The notes beneath the pieces are model-generated. The model ran no database searches, was not told where the DNA came from, and worked only from the letters and a program-made list of their open reading frames with translations. Positions 9,419 to 17,849 of a stretch of DNA of 64,000 bases are shown here, piece after piece (position 1 is the first letter of the stretch; every line of letters starts with the position of its first letter). Made by a program: the position numbers and the translations under genes. The stretch is from JACCTI01 sp038237435 (lineage in GTDB: Bacteria > Verrucomicrobiota > Verrucomicrobiia > Chthoniobacterales > UBA10450), in contig JBBRYT010000004.1 in NCBI GenBank assembly GCA_038237435.1, positions 124,001 to 188,000 of the forward strand, given 5' to 3'.

Positions 9419-10590
9419 GCGCTCTTACACCACGGATAACTCTTGTCGCAGGAGCGCTTCTCGCGGGAGTCTTACTCGACCGCGTTATTCTCCTTCATCG
9501 CGCTGTGCCTTCGCCAGAGCCGAGACCTATAATTACCACTGCGCCGGAGAGCGCGTCATCCGGAGTTATTGGAGCTACTACTGACTCTACGCCCCTTCCG
9601 GTCGTTAAGGCGAGGCGCTCGGTTTCCGAGAGCGCGAACGTCGCGCGGGTGTCGCTCGAAGCGGTTCTCGCCGGGCACGATCCGCGCCAGCGCACGCGCG
9701 AGCTTCAGGCCTACATCAACGGACTCACTCCGCATGAGTTTGGCGATGCCTTGCAGCGCCTCCGGCAAATTAGCGGCAGTAATGAGCGCGAACTCGCCTC
9801 GCGCCTGCTCGTCGCGCAATGGGTTGCGACTGATCCCGAAGGCGCCTTGCAATTTGCTGCTAATAACCGCGGCTACGACTACCTGGCCGACGATGTCTTC
9901 CAGCAACGCGCCGCCGCCGACTTCCAGTCTGCGTTGACCCAGGCACAGGAAATACCCGGAAACGATCTGCGTTATCGCGCTTTGCGGGGTGTCCTTAGCT
10001 TCAAGGCCGATACTGATCCAACTGGAGCTATCCAGCTAGCGCAGAGCCTTGGTCCTTTTCCAGGTAACGAACCGCTAACGAACGTGCTTTATCGTCAGTG
10101 GGCCGCGAACGATCCGCAGTCCGCCGCTTTGTATGCTACTCAACAAGGAGACCAAGGTGGTTGGCGTTCACCTGTTAATCAGGTCGTCAATACCTGGGCC
10201 CAGCAGGACCCGATGGCGGCGGCTAATTGGTCGCTTGGTTTGCCCGATAGCCAGGCACAGGGTCGCGCGCTTTCCCAGGTTATGCGGGATTGGGGCAGGC
10301 AGGATCCTACTGCAACCGCTAACTGGATTAGAGGCCTGCCCGCGGGCACTTCACATGATGCCGCGACTGCCGGTTTCGCTGAGTCCATGGTCTCCGCCGA
10401 TCCGCAAAATGCTTTGAATTGGGTCGGAACCATAACCGACGACAGTGTCCGTCAGCGCACCTTGCAGCAGATCAGCCGACAGGTCCTATGGCGCGATCCG
10501 CAGAACGGTCCAGCTATGCTACAAGCTGCCGGACTTTCCGCGGATCAAATCCGGGCTGTGCCATCGCCACCGCCTCGCGCTGGAAGATAG
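9415..10590 (+). CDS. DPxAAxxW-repeat helical protein of the Verrucomicrobia type
   Basis: This 391-residue protein starts at a GTG overlapping the stop of the repeat-protein gene upstream. An N-terminal hydrophobic segment (ITLVAGALLAGVLLDRVILL) is a signal peptide or anchor. A Pro/Ser-rich linker follows, then an alpha-helical region with repeated elements of the form W-A-x-x-D-P-x-x-A-x-x-W, for example QWAANDPQSAALYA, TWAQQDPMAAANW and DWGRQDPTATANWI. This repeat is typical of proteins seen in Verrucomicrobiota and resembles TPR/SEL1-like helical solenoids in pattern. The overlap with the secreted repeat protein suggests co-expression and perhaps a shared envelope role. No catalytic motif was seen. 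Confidence 0.75.
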   Translation: MSALTPRITLVAGALLAGVLLDRVILLHRAVPSPEPRPIITTAPESASSGVIGATTDSTPLPVVKARRSVSESANVARVSLEAVLAGHDPRQRTRELQAYINGLTPHEFGDALQRLRQISGSNERELASRLLVAQWVATDPEGALQFAANNRGYDYLADDVFQQRAAADFQSALTQAQEIPGNDLRYRALRGVLSFKADTDPTGAIQLAQSLGPFPGNEPLTNVLYRQWAANDPQSAALYATQQGDQGGWRSPVNQVVNTWAQQDPMAAANWSLGLPDSQAQGRALSQVMRDWGRQDPTATANWIRGLPAGTSHDAATAGFAESMVSADPQNALNWVGTITDDSVRQRTLQQISRQVLWRDPQNGPAMLQAAGLSADQIRAVPSPPPRAGR

Positions 10591-10649
10591 CTGCTGCCGC
10601 GAAGGAGAATGTGCTGTCCTACCAGTAAAAGTAGGCTACCGTTTCGCGT

Positions 10650-10964
10650 ATGATCTATCACTGCATTCGCTATACGATTGATCCGCAGAAGCTCGCGGAT
10701 TTCGAGACTTACTCGCGACGCTGGATGGAAGGTGGAATCATTAAGCGATGTGGAGGTGAGCCATTAGGTTACTTTTTGCCGAAGAAGGGTTACGGTGGAG
10801 CAGACAACATTGCCTTGGCTCTAATTGGCTTCGAGAATCTTACGGCCTACGAACGATACCGAGAGAAATTAGTGCAGGATCCGGAGGCAAAGGAGAACCT
10901 CGAGTTCGCGAGAGATTCCGGTTGTATCCTGGTAGAAGAACGCTCCTATTTCTACCGTATCTAG
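10650..10964 (+). CDS. NIPSNAP-family protein
   Basis: A 104-residue protein beginning MIYHCIRYTIDPQKLADFE. It has the NIPSNAP/ABM-like ferredoxin-fold pattern: an initial Y-x-I-R-Y-x-I strand, a helix with FETYSRRW, GEPLGYFLP, then FENLTAYERYREKL. No signal peptide, so cytosolic. It ends 7 bases before the rfbD start, so the two may be co-transcribed, although a functional link is not obvious. Members are small proteins of mostly unknown biochemical role. Confidence 0.75.
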   Translation: MIYHCIRYTIDPQKLADFETYSRRWMEGGIIKRCGGEPLGYFLPKKGYGGADNIALALIGFENLTAYERYREKLVQDPEAKENLEFARDSGCILVEERSYFYRI

Positions 10965-10971
10965 GTCTACC

Positions 10972-11856
10972 ATGAGTGACAAACCACGCATGGTCATTGT
11001 CGGTAGCGGCGGACGCCTGGGGATGGCCTTGGCTCGCGAGTATAACGATTGCTATCAGGTCCGCGGCCTTAATCGGCAGGAGCTTGATTTGGCAGACCGC
11101 GAGCGACTGCGTTCCGTTCTGGAACCGCTAGAATTCGACTACCTTATTAACTGTGCCGCCCTGACGAATGTAGATGGCTGTGAAAAATTCTCGGCCGAAG
11201 CATTTCGCGTCAACGCCGAGGCGCCGGCAGAGCTAGCGCAGATCTGCACGGAAAAGAAGAGCCGGCTCATTCATATCAGCACGGATTATGTCTTTGATGG
11301 CGCTAAGACCACACCTTATCGCGAAGAGGAGGAAGCCGAACCGATCAGCGTTTACGGAGAATCGAAGCTGGACGGTGAGCGGCGCGTGCTAGCTGTAGAT
11401 GGTAGTCATCTCATTGTTCGTGTCTCATGGGTCTTTGGACCGGACCGGCCGAGCTTTGTCGATTGGGCGATTAATCAAGCGCGGGAACATGACACCGTCT
11501 CGGCGGTAGCGGATAAAGTTTCTACCCCGACCTACACCCTTGATGCAGCGGAGTTGCTACGACAGCTTTTCGAAGCGCCCGCGGCGCGGGGAGTGATTCA
11601 TCTGTCTAACACCGGCGAATGCAGTTGGTGTGAGTATGGACAATGGGCCCTCGATTGCTGTTACGCGGAAGGGGTGCCGCTACGCGCGCGCGAGGTGAAA
11701 CCTATTTCGTTGAGCGACATGAAGAATTTTATCGCGCGGCGTCCGCTTTACACTGTGCTGTCGACTGCGAAATACGAAGAGTTGACCCATCGGACACCGC
11801 GCGATTGGCATGACGCGGTAGCAGATTACGTCGAGCGTTTCTACGCCAAGATCTAG
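10972..11856 (+). CDS. rfbD: dTDP-4-dehydrorhamnose reductase
   Basis: A 294-residue SDR-type enzyme that reduces dTDP-4-keto-L-rhamnose to dTDP-L-rhamnose for surface polysaccharide. Visible features are the nucleotide-binding GSGGRLGMALA near the N-terminus, NCAALTNVD, the serine/threonine STDYVFDG segment, and the catalytic Y-x-x-x-K (YGESK) at about residue 130. VRVSWVFGP and the C-terminal region are also typical of RmlD. Its length matches the family. Its partner rfbB lies about 8 kb downstream; rfbA and rfbC are not in the window. Its TAG overlaps the convergent stop of the DinB-like gene within a CTAG. Confidence 0.88.
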   Translation: MSDKPRMVIVGSGGRLGMALAREYNDCYQVRGLNRQELDLADRERLRSVLEPLEFDYLINCAALTNVDGCEKFSAEAFRVNAEAPAELAQICTEKKSRLIHISTDYVFDGAKTTPYREEEEAEPISVYGESKLDGERRVLAVDGSHLIVRVSWVFGPDRPSFVDWAINQAREHDTVSAVADKVSTPTYTLDAAELLRQLFEAPAARGVIHLSNTGECSWCEYGQWALDCCYAEGVPLRAREVKPISLSDMKNFIARRPLYTVLSTAKYEELTHRTPRDWHDAVADYVERFYAKI

Positions 11857-12374
11857 TTATCTGCCCGAGCAGTTATTAATTCTTCGATCGTACGGAGGTG
11901 ATGATCGTCGTGCTCGGCAACGAAGAAGCAGAGATCGACGACAGACATTGGCTGTTGCAAGCGTGGGTGTAGGGCGGTGCGAGCTAGCTCGGCGGGACTC
12001 ATGCGCGCAAGTCTTTTGACAATGCGACCGCGGACCTCACTGAACTCCGATACGATATCTGAGATGGACCGGTTGTTATGGTTGGCCTCATGTGTTTTGC
12101 GATTTTCCAGATCGGTCGGGTGTAGGTCAGTCGCGCCTTTGTCGTAATCGTCCAGTCGCTGCTCCCATAACGATTCCAGATCGGAAAGGTGTCCGGCATT
12201 TTCCTGAATCGACCATTTACCTTCCGGGCGATGAGTAAGAGTCTCGGGTTTTAATCCGCCCACGGCCTTAGCCAGGCGTTCTGGCGCGCGTCGCAGTCGT
12301 CCCAGAAGTTCGGGAGCGGCCTCGGGCCGGAGACCGAGCGCAAAGGTGCGATCGAACCAGCGTTGTTTTGTCAT
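11853..12374 (-). CDS. DinB-like protein (DinB/YfiT four-helix bundle)
   Basis: About 173 residues from the ATG at 12374 (MTKQRWFDR); an in-frame ATG at 12467 would add 31 low-complexity residues, so the shorter form is preferred. It has the DinB-superfamily pattern: KWSIQENAGHLSDLE with the first metal-ligand histidine, then a C-terminal HDDHHLRTIEEL carrying the remaining ligands. Family members are metal-binding helical bundles, several of which act as thiol transferases or damage-inducible proteins. The specific activity here is unknown. It is convergent with rfbD, with stops overlapping by three bases. Confidence 0.75.
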   Translation of the reverse strand: MTKQRWFDRTFALGLRPEAAPELLGRLRRAPERLAKAVGGLKPETLTHRPEGKWSIQENAGHLSDLESLWEQRLDDYDKGATDLHPTDLENRKTHEANHNNRSISDIVSEFSEVRGRIVKRLARMSPAELARTALHPRLQQPMSVVDLCFFVAEHDDHHLRTIEELITARADN

Positions 12375-12497
12375 TGCCCTGATACTAGCGAGAGCTTGGC
12401 CGAAGACAACCGCGTCACTGTTTGGCGGCGGCGTAGTGGAGGTTGACGTGACAGCTAATGCACTCATGCTGAACTATGTCCCAGTCTAGCTCTGACC

Positions 12498-12917
12498 ATG
12501 TTGTTCAACCTTACCTCTTCTGGCGGCCGCTGCGAAGAAGCACTGGAGTTCTATGGCCGCGCCCTTGGGGCGGAGGTGCTCTTCATGACTCGTTTCAAGG
12601 AAAACCCGGAACCGCGGCCGCCTATGCCGGATTGTTTCGAGGAGAAGGTCATGCACGCCACGGTCCGGATAGGCGCGACTACCTTTATGGCCTCCGATGG
12701 CAGGTGCGAAGGTGATGCGGTCTTTGAAGGCTTTTCGCTTTCCCTCTCGGTGCTTGACGAAGCAGCGGCGGAGCGTGCCTTCTCCGCCTTGAGTGAAGGC
12801 GGGCTAGTTACAATGCCACTGGAGAAGACTTTCTGGTCCCCGAAGTTCGGAATGCTGACTGATCGCTTCGGGGTTGGTTGGATGGTATCGGTTATGCAGG
12901 AACCGAACAAGAGCTAG
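12498..12917 (+). CDS. VOC-family protein, PhnB-like
   Basis: A 139-residue glyoxalase/bleomycin-resistance-fold protein. The opening MLFNLTSSGGRCEEALEFYGRALGAE and the late LTDRFGVGWMVS are the typical halves of PhnB-type (3-demethylubiquinone-9 methyltransferase-like) VOC proteins. Cytosolic. It is transcribed divergently from the DinB-like gene, with nine bases to the next gene (GNAT). Substrate not predictable. Confidence 0.8.
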   Translation: MLFNLTSSGGRCEEALEFYGRALGAEVLFMTRFKENPEPRPPMPDCFEEKVMHATVRIGATTFMASDGRCEGDAVFEGFSLSLSVLDEAAAERAFSALSEGGLVTMPLEKTFWSPKFGMLTDRFGVGWMVSVMQEPNKS

Positions 12918-12926
12918 TCGCAACAC

Positions 12927-13358
12927 ATGGATGACCTACTCATCCGTCCAATGATCAAGACCGACGCCCAAGCGGTGGGGGGACTAGCCGGAGAGTTGGG
13001 TTATCCGTGCACGGCAGCAGACATACGCGCACGCTTGGAGATGGTAAGCCAAACCGATTTCTTGCGTGTAGCTGCATCGTCGGACCAGCCGCGGGGGTTC
13101 ATTCAGGCAAATCGCACCTGCGTGATCGAAGTAGGTTCGTGGGTAGAGATTGTTGGCTTGGTTGTTTCCTCAAAGGTCAGGCGCAGCGGGATTGGGCGAA
13201 GGTTAATCTCCGAAGTAGAACGCTGGGCCGAAGGTTTCGCCGCCAAAAGAGTCGTAGTGCGGAGCAATACCAAGCGAGATGAGAGTCATCGTTTCTACCC
13301 GGCGATGGGTTATGAATTGGCGAAGACGCAGGCGGTTTACCAGAAAAAGCTAAGCTAG
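12927..13358 (+). CDS. GNAT-family N-acetyltransferase
   Basis: A 143-residue acetyltransferase. It starts with LIRPMIKTDAQAVGGLAGELGYP and contains the acetyl-CoA binding motif A (VSSKVRRSGIGRRLISEVERWA, the R-x-x-G-x-G/A loop). It ends with a helix-strand typical of the fold (SHRFYPAMGYE). It follows the VOC gene by nine bases, so probably shares its mRNA. The acceptor substrate is unknown. Confidence 0.82.
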   Translation: MDDLLIRPMIKTDAQAVGGLAGELGYPCTAADIRARLEMVSQTDFLRVAASSDQPRGFIQANRTCVIEVGSWVEIVGLVVSSKVRRSGIGRRLISEVERWAEGFAAKRVVVRSNTKRDESHRFYPAMGYELAKTQAVYQKKLS

Positions 13359-13417
13359 CGTCGAGGAAAATAGGCGGCACTTGAAGGCACAAGAGTCGCT
13401 ATGAGATTACGGCGAGC

Positions 13418-14176
13418 ATGGCTGCGTTTTCTGAGACTGGAAAAGATTGGATCAAACTCGATCTGCACATCCATACTTTGGACGATCCGAAGGACACGCT
13501 GGACTACTCCGCGCATGAGTTACTCGAGCGCGCCAGGCTATGCGGGATCGAGGTCGTGGCCATTACCCTGCACGATGCGGTCTTCGATCGGCGCGAAGTT
13601 TTCGACGACGCGGCCACGATGGGCATACTCCTCATTTCCGCGGCGGAAATGCGTCTGCAAGGTGCGGACATCGTCCTGCTCAACGTAAGGCCAGAAGAAG
13701 CGGAGCCGCTGCGGACGTTCGACGATGTGCGGCAGCTGCGCGCAAGTCGGGGAGATTCCATCTTCACTTTTGCGCCGCATCCGTTTTACATCATGGGCGG
13801 TTCCATTGGCGGTAAGCTCTTGCGCGAAAACATCGATTGCTTCGACGCGATTGAAATCTGCCATTTCCATAAAGGTTGGTTCGATCGCAACCGACCGGCG
13901 CGCAAAATCGCGGCCGAATTCCGCAAACCCTTGCTGGCTACTTCCGACGCGCATCAACTGCGCGCCTTCGGTGCGCACTACACTAGCATCCCGCGGCCCG
14001 CGCACTTGACCGCGGAAAATGTTTTCGCTGTTTTACGTCAAGGCGATGGCTGCCTAACGAGTCCTCCCTGCAGTCTGGCGGACCTGCTCAGCACGATGTA
14101 TTTTATTTTCGTGCAACATCCCTTAGAGTGCCGCAAACGTGGCCCGGTCGAGTCCGACGGAAAATGTCGCCCTTGA
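13418..14176 (+). CDS. PHP-domain metal-dependent phosphoesterase-like protein
   Basis: A 252-residue PHP-fold protein with the N-terminal metal-binding LDLHIHTLDDP (H-x-H), a later TLHDAV, an AAEMRLQGADIVLL strand, FAPHPFYIMGG, and TSDAHQLRAFGAHYT near the C-terminus supplying further ligands. These fit PHP phosphoesterases acting on nucleotides or phosphorylated metabolites. No polymerase domain is attached. One dispersed motif copy lies at 14054-14061 (L-T-S). The region 13.4-14.7 kb has the codon style of the 1-7 kb block rather than of its neighbours. Confidence 0.75.
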   Translation: MAAFSETGKDWIKLDLHIHTLDDPKDTLDYSAHELLERARLCGIEVVAITLHDAVFDRREVFDDAATMGILLISAAEMRLQGADIVLLNVRPEEAEPLRTFDDVRQLRASRGDSIFTFAPHPFYIMGGSIGGKLLRENIDCFDAIEICHFHKGWFDRNRPARKIAAEFRKPLLATSDAHQLRAFGAHYTSIPRPAHLTAENVFAVLRQGDGCLTSPPCSLADLLSTMYFIFVQHPLECRKRGPVESDGKCRP

Positions 14177-14209
14177 ATTCAAGCCGCGAACCTGAGAAAG
14201 ATTCTCCCT

Positions 14210-14692
14210 GTGAAGCTACGAACGATCGCGAATATTCTTCTTCTCCTGGCCCTCGTCTGCGGCGGTTGTAAGTCGCCGGCGAAAAAGGAGAAGGACAAAA
14301 AGCCGGGCAATGTAAAAAAGGAAGAGGCGAAACTGGAAGAAAGCGCCGACGTCGATTTCCAGGCCTTTCTCAACCGCTTGCGCAAGGCGGTGCAGGCGCG
14401 CGATATGCAAACGATCGCGCAGATGATGATCACGGATTTTGCCTACGTCATGGGCTCGGCCGCGGAGCAGGACAAGAAAGGTGAAGGGGTTTTCCAGTAT
14501 TGGGATGAGAACGGCTTGTGGCCCGAGCTGGACGGCATCCTCTCGGAGAAGTTTGTGAAGAAGCAGGACTACATGGTCGCGCCGCCGCAATTCGCCAACC
14601 CGGCCGTTGATTACACTGGCTACCGCGCGGGCATTCGCCGGGTGAACGGTAGCTGGAAGTTTGCTTACTTCGTCAACGGATCCACGGGCTAG
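14210..14692 (+). CDS. Small lipoprotein of unknown function
   Basis: 160 residues from a GTG start. The N-terminus has a lipoprotein signal with hydrophobic core ILLLLALVCGGC and the acylated cysteine at about residue 20. A very Lys/Glu-rich linker follows (KKEKDKKPGNVKKEE). The remaining ~110 residues (VDFQAFLNRLRKAVQ and QMMITDFAYVMG) look like an NTF2-like or similar compact domain ending NGSWKFAYFVNG. The W-K-F-A-Y-F ending is typical of NTF2-like folds. Likely periplasmic, membrane-tethered. Confidence 0.65.
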   Translation: MKLRTIANILLLLALVCGGCKSPAKKEKDKKPGNVKKEEAKLEESADVDFQAFLNRLRKAVQARDMQTIAQMMITDFAYVMGSAAEQDKKGEGVFQYWDENGLWPELDGILSEKFVKKQDYMVAPPQFANPAVDYTGYRAGIRRVNGSWKFAYFVNGSTG

Positions 14693-14767
14693 GACGAACG
14701 GGTTTCTTACTCAGCCTCTGAAGCTAAAAAGATTGCACTTTGGCTACGCGGGCAGAATGGTTTCGCC

Positions 14768-15196
14768 GTGCAAAGTGATGTAACCGATCTGGGTTTGCCG
14801 CATCGGCTGCCGTTTGTCTTCGTTAAGGAATTGCTCGCCACTGAGCCGGGTAAGTCTGCCGCTTGCACTACTTACTTCGCGGCGGACGATCCGATGTTCG
14901 CGGGTCATTTTCCCGGCAATCCCCTGGTGCCTGGCGTGATCCTAACCGAAGCTCTCGCGCAAACGGCCGGGATAGCTGCTGCCTCTGGTTATGGGCAAAA
15001 CGAAAGTCCGCTGTTTCTCCTGTCCGCGATTCGTAGCATGAAATTTCTGCGCGCGGTCCGGCCAGGCGAATCGGTGCACTTGTCGGCGGAGAAGTTGGCC
15101 ACAACTGGCCAGCTTATACAGTTTGCCGTTAAGGCAACGGTCGGTGACCTTACTGTAGCTGAAGGTCAGCTTGTCCTAAGTATAGCTCAGCGATGA
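14768..15196 (+). CDS. fabZ: 3-hydroxyacyl-ACP dehydratase, FabZ-like
   Basis: A 142-residue hot-dog-fold dehydratase of fatty-acid elongation. It shows the LPHRLPFVFV opening, the catalytic GHFPGNPLVPGVILTEALAQ (His and Glu both present) and LSAIRSMKFLRAVRPGE. The start is GTG at 14768. It stands apart from other fatty-acid genes and overlaps the downstream lipoprotein gene (ATGA), so it may be a second, specialised FabZ paralogue rather than the housekeeping copy. Confidence 0.82.
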   Translation: MQSDVTDLGLPHRLPFVFVKELLATEPGKSAACTTYFAADDPMFAGHFPGNPLVPGVILTEALAQTAGIAAASGYGQNESPLFLLSAIRSMKFLRAVRPGESVHLSAEKLATTGQLIQFAVKATVGDLTVAEGQLVLSIAQR

Positions 15197-15981
15197 AGGC
15201 ACGATTCTTTAAGCATAAGAGCTTGCTGCTTTTCGCCGTTGTCCTCTTGCCCGGCTGCGCGTTTTTTGCTCGCAAACCGCCTTTGCCACGACAAGCTTCT
15301 GTCGAGCGACTGCCGGAACCTGCGACGGGAACTGATTTCAGCGCGGAAGTACAGGATGCCGACATCATTTACTTCCCAACGGAACGCGCCGCCTCGGGCG
15401 GGCGTTCCGAGCCAGCGGCATTACTCTTAGAAGCTTTGCAGAAACGCGCGCAGCCCTTCGCCATCGGCTGGGACATGATCGATAGCTCGCAACAGCCTTT
15501 ATTAGATCAAGTGGAAACAGCTAGGGATAACAAGCGAGAGGAAGTGATCGCTCAACTGGACTTATTGGCAAGCGGCCGTGCGCGGGAGCATTGCCGCGCC
15601 GTGCTGCGCGAAACTCGCGCGACCCGCGTGCAATATCTGGCGCTGCGCGGCTCCAGAGAGATACTCGGGAAAATTATCCTAGGCGATCGATTAACTTCCG
15701 ATGAGGAAAAGTTCCTACCGCGAGGTTACAAGGCGCCTTCGAGCGAAGCTAGGTCAAGTCGAGTTGAGGTTCTTGAACGGGAATTTGTCGCCGATGCCAT
15801 TGTTCGCTCCTTTCGCGGCATTGGTAGTGGAAACAAGCTACTCGTTTTTGCCAGAGCACAGAATTTGGAGACAGAAGTCGGGTTACCTTACTTCGTGGCG
15901 CAGAAGATCCATGTTCGCCAGCTTGTGCTTGGCTCGGATAGCAAAGGCAAAGAGCGATCTAGAATGCTGGCTGCGATGTAG
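15193..15981 (+). CDS. ChaN-like lipoprotein with a degenerate active-site region
   Basis: A 262-residue lipoprotein (signal with LLLFAVVLLPGC, cysteine at about residue 22). The order of features resembles the haem-binding ChaN/Tiki-like fold: ADIIYFPTERA in place of the usual ADVVLLGE-H, then LLEALQKRAQPFAIGWDMIDSSQQPLLDQ matching the LALLRAL....ALGLEMF..DQQ..LD pattern. The customary metal-binding Glu-His after the first strand is not seen, so activity may be lost or changed. It overlaps the FabZ-like gene by four bases. Its TAG stop is inside the left arm of the REP-type inverted repeat. Confidence 0.5.
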   Translation: MKARFFKHKSLLLFAVVLLPGCAFFARKPPLPRQASVERLPEPATGTDFSAEVQDADIIYFPTERAASGGRSEPAALLLEALQKRAQPFAIGWDMIDSSQQPLLDQVETARDNKREEVIAQLDLLASGRAREHCRAVLRETRATRVQYLALRGSREILGKIILGDRLTSDEEKFLPRGYKAPSSEARSSRVEVLEREFVADAIVRSFRGIGSGNKLLVFARAQNLETEVGLPYFVAQKIHVRQLVLGSDSKGKERSRMLAAM

Positions 15982-16081
15982 GCCGCGTCTCCCGACGCGG
16001 CGGGGCAGGACGATCTTTGTCCGAATACGTGTGCGTTATTACGCTGCACTTCGCCGCGTCGGGAGACGCGGCCTACATCGC
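15973..16081. repeat. REPIN-like element: two inverted REP hairpins
   Basis: Bases 15973-16002 and 16052-16081 are perfect inverted copies of 30 bases, separated by a 49-base spacer. Each arm itself contains a small hairpin, GCCGCGTC-TCCC-GACGCGGC. This two-REP inverted organisation is that of REPINs, usually mobilised by a REP-associated transposase elsewhere in the genome. It sits between two convergent genes and contains the stop codon of the ChaN-like gene, so it may also act as a bidirectional terminator. No other full copy was noticed in the window. Confidence 0.75.
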
Positions 16082-16082
16082 G

Positions 16083-17849
16083 TTATGGTATTAGGTTAGC
16101 TTCCAAATCATAGAGCGCACCCCATGTCCCAGAAGCAACTGGCCGGGCGTCGCGCTCCCAGGGTCTGGTGCTTCCAATGTAGTGCGCCTTTTCTTCGCGT
16201 CCCCAGAAGAGATAGCGCGCTTGTAATTGCCGGGCCAGACCGTGCCAGTTGGGTGCGCCTCGCATGAGGGCTTCTAGCTCTGTGTTGGCCTTAGTATAAT
16301 CGAAGCCTTGCGTCCATAAGTGTCCGGGATAACCAAGGACAACCTTTCGCCCTTGAAGAAGTAGTGGATGATTGTAGGTAGGAAATGCGGCAAAGCGGTC
16401 GTTAGGTGGCAGCCTTCTGACCGCGGCACCTACGGCATCGACTTCTGCACGCTCGGCAATGGTATAACCATTTTCTCGACTAAGTAGCCCGCCGAAGAGT
16501 GAGATAAAACCCGAAGTAAAAAGCGCGAAGCAAACAGCCGCTCGTGCGTACGTTTCCCAGCGTCCGATGAGGTCGCTCCAAAGAAATGGTAACAGAATCA
16601 AATAAGCCCAAATAATAAGCTTAATATTATCCCACTCCCACGGAGCGGTTTTAACTAAGACTGCGAAAAGAAAAATCGTAAACGCCGCCGCGGTGAAAAC
16701 CAAACTGGCGTCGGGTTTAAGCCAGTCACCTCCTTTTGATGTTCGCCAGAGACAAAAACCAGCCAGGACCAGAGCGATCGGCAGGAACAATCCGAAGTTG
16801 TAAATCCAGAAGGCGAAGAAGGGCATGGCGAAGTCTCCTACCGTTTGCACCCAGCCGGGATGAAACTGTAAGAGACTTTTTGCCTGAAAATGGTCGGTAA
16901 TTGTCCAGACAAGAAATGTGGCCGGAATAAAAGCGCTGCCTATTAACATAATGAAGTTTCGGCGCAGAGTAGGCATGCCGAAAATCAAAAGGAACGCAGC
17001 TACTACACTTAGAGCCATGAAAGTGTGAAGGTGAAAAAGCGGCAGGGTAGCGTAGAGAGTGAGTTCGACCCAGAAAGGCAACGGCGGCCGCGCTTCCGCC
17101 AGATACTTCGATCGCCATTGACATAAGAGGAGCAAACCAGCCGGCAGGGCATAAAGAAGGCCCCGTTGCGTTACTAGCATGGAAAGAGCGAGGCTTTTCC
17201 AAGCCACTAGTTTATCGCCCTGGTAGTCGAGCAGTTGCCCGGTGTGAAACAGCGCAAAGCCCGCCAGCCCACCGTTGAAGAGCAAACCGGCTACAGTAAA
17301 AGAACCACCCCAGCGAAAGGTGGCAACGAATATGGCCAACATCCCGAAAAGGCCGGCCCAGATCAGGCCTCTGGTTAAGTCTAGCCCGAGAAGTAAAAGG
17401 AGCGCGTTGAATAAATCTGTGCCGGCGGGGTAGCGCATCTTACTCGCGAAGTAGATGGGATTGTCGGGCCAGAGCGGAACACCGCTGGCGAAGTTTCTTA
17501 TATAGGCAATATGGAGGGAGAGATCGCCGAGGTTATTAATCGACTGCACTTTTAGTTGGCCGCCCTCGAGGAAAAGCAGCCAGCAAAAAGACCTGAACGC
17601 AAAGAAAGCGAAACAAGCCGCCAAGAGCCAGAACCAGATGCGTGCCGCTGCTGAAGAAGAGCGCTCGCCTGTAGTAATCTCGCTCTCACTGGTTCCGAGG
17701 TAGGCTAAGACCGCGGGCACAAGAGCAAGTAGGAAAGCGGTGAATGCGATCCGTCGACTCAGGCCGTCGAAGATCATTCCGAAAAGAAGCGCGAGAATCG
17801 TAGCGACGTTGACGAAGGTGAGCCCGGCCGAGAGCGACTTTATGCTCAC
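16083..17849 (-). CDS. Polytopic membrane protein, GT-C glycosyltransferase-like
   Basis: 588 residues with about a dozen membrane helices, starting at a GTG that overlaps the stop of the upstream gene (GTGA). A first periplasmic loop after helix 3 carries NNLGDLSLHIAYIRNFASG, where GT-C enzymes place an acidic catalytic or metal residue. A soluble C-terminal part follows (AVRRLPPNDRFAAFPTYNHPLLLQGRKV). This is the usual architecture of polyprenyl-phosphate-sugar-dependent transferases of surface glycans. Translational coupling to the Agl23-like gene and closeness to rfbB/rfbD support a polysaccharide or glycoprotein role. Donor and acceptor are unknown. Confidence 0.65.
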   Translation of the reverse strand: MSIKSLSAGLTFVNVATILALLFGMIFDGLSRRIAFTAFLLALVPAVLAYLGTSESEITTGERSSSAAARIWFWLLAACFAFFAFRSFCWLLFLEGGQLKVQSINNLGDLSLHIAYIRNFASGVPLWPDNPIYFASKMRYPAGTDLFNALLLLLGLDLTRGLIWAGLFGMLAIFVATFRWGGSFTVAGLLFNGGLAGFALFHTGQLLDYQGDKLVAWKSLALSMLVTQRGLLYALPAGLLLLCQWRSKYLAEARPPLPFWVELTLYATLPLFHLHTFMALSVVAAFLLIFGMPTLRRNFIMLIGSAFIPATFLVWTITDHFQAKSLLQFHPGWVQTVGDFAMPFFAFWIYNFGLFLPIALVLAGFCLWRTSKGGDWLKPDASLVFTAAAFTIFLFAVLVKTAPWEWDNIKLIIWAYLILLPFLWSDLIGRWETYARAAVCFALFTSGFISLFGGLLSRENGYTIAERAEVDAVGAAVRRLPPNDRFAAFPTYNHPLLLQGRKVVLGYPGHLWTQGFDYTKANTELEALMRGAPNWHGLARQLQARYLFWGREEKAHYIGSTRPWERDARPVASGTWGALYDLEANLIP

